Of a DNA stretch of 15,855 bases, positions 14,614 through 15,855 are shown piece after piece. The DNA comes from an uncultured Eubacteriales bacterium. Lineage in GTDB: Bacteria; Bacillota; Clostridia; Christensenellales; UBA1242. Each line of letters opens with the position of its first letter. Position 1 is the first letter of the stretch. Both the position numbers and the translations under genes were made by a program. Below the pieces are notes generated by a model. That model was not told the DNA's origin. It did no database searches and saw only the letters and a program-made list of their open reading frames with translations. Where the stretch lies: NCBI GenBank assembly GCA_948971535.1, contig CARFEX010000007.1:1-15855 (forward strand), given 5' to 3'.

Positions 14614-15855
14614 AAATAATTTCAAATCAAGAAGAAATGGTGCAAGAATTTGAAAATCTCGTCAACCTTTTTGATGAAAATTGTGAACTTGAAATAAAGC
14701 ATACCTTTGAAGAAAAAGATGATAAAATAACAGAGCAATTTATAATACAATCAGGTGAGAAACAAAAATCACATTCTTTTACATATCAATTAAATGAAAA
14801 AGACCCATTAAGACGCAAGAGTAAAAGAAAGCGAAAAAGCAAAATATTCTTGTATGATATTTTGTCATCTTATTATAAAAAAACTTTGCCTTGGGGTTCA
14901 CTCACAGGAATAAGACCAACAAAGCTAGCTCGTGATATGATTGAAAGCGGAGAGGTTAAAGAAAATGTTATTTCCGAAGTGCTAGAAAAGGAATATAAAT
15001 TATCAAAAAATAGAGCAAAGCTTATTCCAATGATACTTAAAAATCAAAAATGTATAATAAGGAATGATAACCTCGTAGATTTATATATAAATATTCCAAT
15101 ATGTCCGTCAAGATGTCTATATTGCTCGTTTATATCAAGCGAACTTAAAAGGGTGAAAGATAAGGTTGATAGCTATGTTGATTGCCTTATAAAAGAACTC
15201 AATGCAGTACGTGAAATAATAAATAAGAAAGCTTATATAGTAAGAACAATTTATATCGGGGGAGGTACCCCATCAGTTCTAACAGCTAGTCAGCTTGACA
15301 AACTTTTAAGTGCAATAAAATATCCTATAAATGAGTTTACAGTTGAGTGTGGCAGGCCAGATACTATAACAGAAGAAAAGCTAGACACTCTTAAAAAACA
15401 TAATGTTACAAGAATTTCAATCAATCCACAAACTTTTTGCGAAGCAACACTTAAAAGAATAGGTAGAAACCATAAAAACAGTCAAGTGCTAAAAGGCTAT
15501 CAAATGGCGCTAGAAAGAGGCTTTATAGTTAATATGGATATTATAGCTGGACTTCCAGGTGAAAAATTAGGAGTGTTTAAAAGAACTATTAATACTTTAC
15601 TAGATTTAAATCCAGAAAATTTAACAATACACACTCTTTCAATTAAAAATGGTGCTTTACTAAAAAATGAAAATTTTAAAACAGACGAAGATGTAGTATG
15701 TCGTATGATAGACTACGCACAAAAGGTTGTACTAGATAAAGGTTACAAACCATATTACTTATATAGGCAAAAACATCAATTAAGCGGGCTTGAAAACGTC
15801 GGTTATTATAGAGATGAGCATGTGTGCATATTTAATATTGACAGTATGGAAGAAA
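14610..15855 (+). CDS. hemZ: HemZ-type radical SAM protein (coproporphyrinogen oxidase-like), cut by window edge
   Basis: The first 415 residues of a protein usually near 490; it continues beyond the window. It belongs to the HemN/HemZ radical SAM family, annotated as oxygen-independent coproporphyrinogen III dehydrogenase, although the true reaction of HemZ is debated. The iron-sulfur cluster cysteines are C165-x3-C169-x2-C172 (CPSRCLYC). The SAM-binding GGGTPS, the CGRPDTI and RISINPQTF segments, IAGLPGE, and the HemZ-typical YYLYRQKHQLSGLENVGYY stretch (split over about 385-405) follow. An N-terminal extension of about 155 residues before the cluster motif, with WGSLTGIRPTKL, is diagnostic of HemZ over HemN. 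Its start overlaps the relA stop by four bases, so the two are probably coupled. In related genomes hemZ lies near relA and hisS. Confidence 0.93.
   Translation, partial: MKIISNQEEMVQEFENLVNLFDENCELEIKHTFEEKDDKITEQFIIQSGEKQKSHSFTYQLNEKDPLRRKSKRKRKSKIFLYDILSSYYKKTLPWGSLTGIRPTKLARDMIESGEVKENVISEVLEKEYKLSKNRAKLIPMILKNQKCIIRNDNLVDLYINIPICPSRCLYCSFISSELKRVKDKVDSYVDCLIKELNAVREIINKKAYIVRTIYIGGGTPSVLTASQLDKLLSAIKYPINEFTVECGRPDTITEEKLDTLKKHNVTRISINPQTFCEATLKRIGRNHKNSQVLKGYQMALERGFIVNMDIIAGLPGEKLGVFKRTINTLLDLNPENLTIHTLSIKNGALLKNENFKTDEDVVCRMIDYAQKVVLDKGYKPYYLYRQKHQLSGLENVGYYRDEHVCIFNIDSMEE

Overview
The window comes from an AT-rich, endospore-forming member of the Firmicutes, most likely an uncultured Clostridia-type gut bacterium. 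The spoIIA operon, spoVAC-VAD-VAE and yunB all point to sporulation. The minimal C-D-E form of spoVA, the Gram-positive dnaG-rpoD arrangement, and a recJ-relA-hemZ run are typical of clostridial chromosomes. I see no tRNA, rRNA, CRISPR array, insertion sequence or phage gene. This is mostly core chromosome, with two accessory-looking islands.

Layout. (1) 1-439, minus: the N-terminal part of a family 2 glycosyltransferase that runs off the left edge. Its promoter carries a run of nine C between the -35 and -10 boxes, the architecture of a phase-variable promoter. (2) 659-2160, plus: spoIIAA-spoIIAB-sigF, the forespore sigma F with its anti-sigma kinase and anti-anti-sigma factor, closed by a bidirectional terminator. 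(3) 2223-3449, minus: an unrecognised 408-residue lipoprotein with an Asn/Tyr-rich segment and three N-x-DTY motifs, lying between sigF and spoVA. (4) 3601-5425, plus: spoVAC-spoVAD-spoVAE, the dipicolinic acid channel genes, followed by a hairpin terminator. (5) 5549-6235: yunB, a sporulation membrane protein. (6) 6498-10045: dnaG, rpoD and a coiled-coil/zinc-ribbon gene, tightly packed and ended by a strong terminator. (7) 10153 to the right edge: recJ, relA and hemZ (cut by the edge), with a clear sigma-A-type promoter in front of recJ.

How the genes fit together. SpoIIAA, SpoIIAB and sigma F form the partner-switching module that starts forespore transcription. In known spore formers the spoVA genes are expressed later in the forespore and load dipicolinic acid. 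dnaG-rpoD joins primase and the main sigma factor. relA makes (p)ppGpp, but its N-terminal hydrolase site is missing every catalytic residue I can align, so the enzyme looks synthesis-only.

Most worth a second look: the poly-C promoter in front of the glycosyltransferase; the degenerate hydrolase domain of RelA with an otherwise Rel-type (RxKD) synthetase; the orphan DTY-motif lipoprotein inside the sporulation block; and an unusual substitution in the normally conserved loop between regions 2.1 and 2.2 of RpoD. I cannot claim a wholly new multi-gene system from this window.
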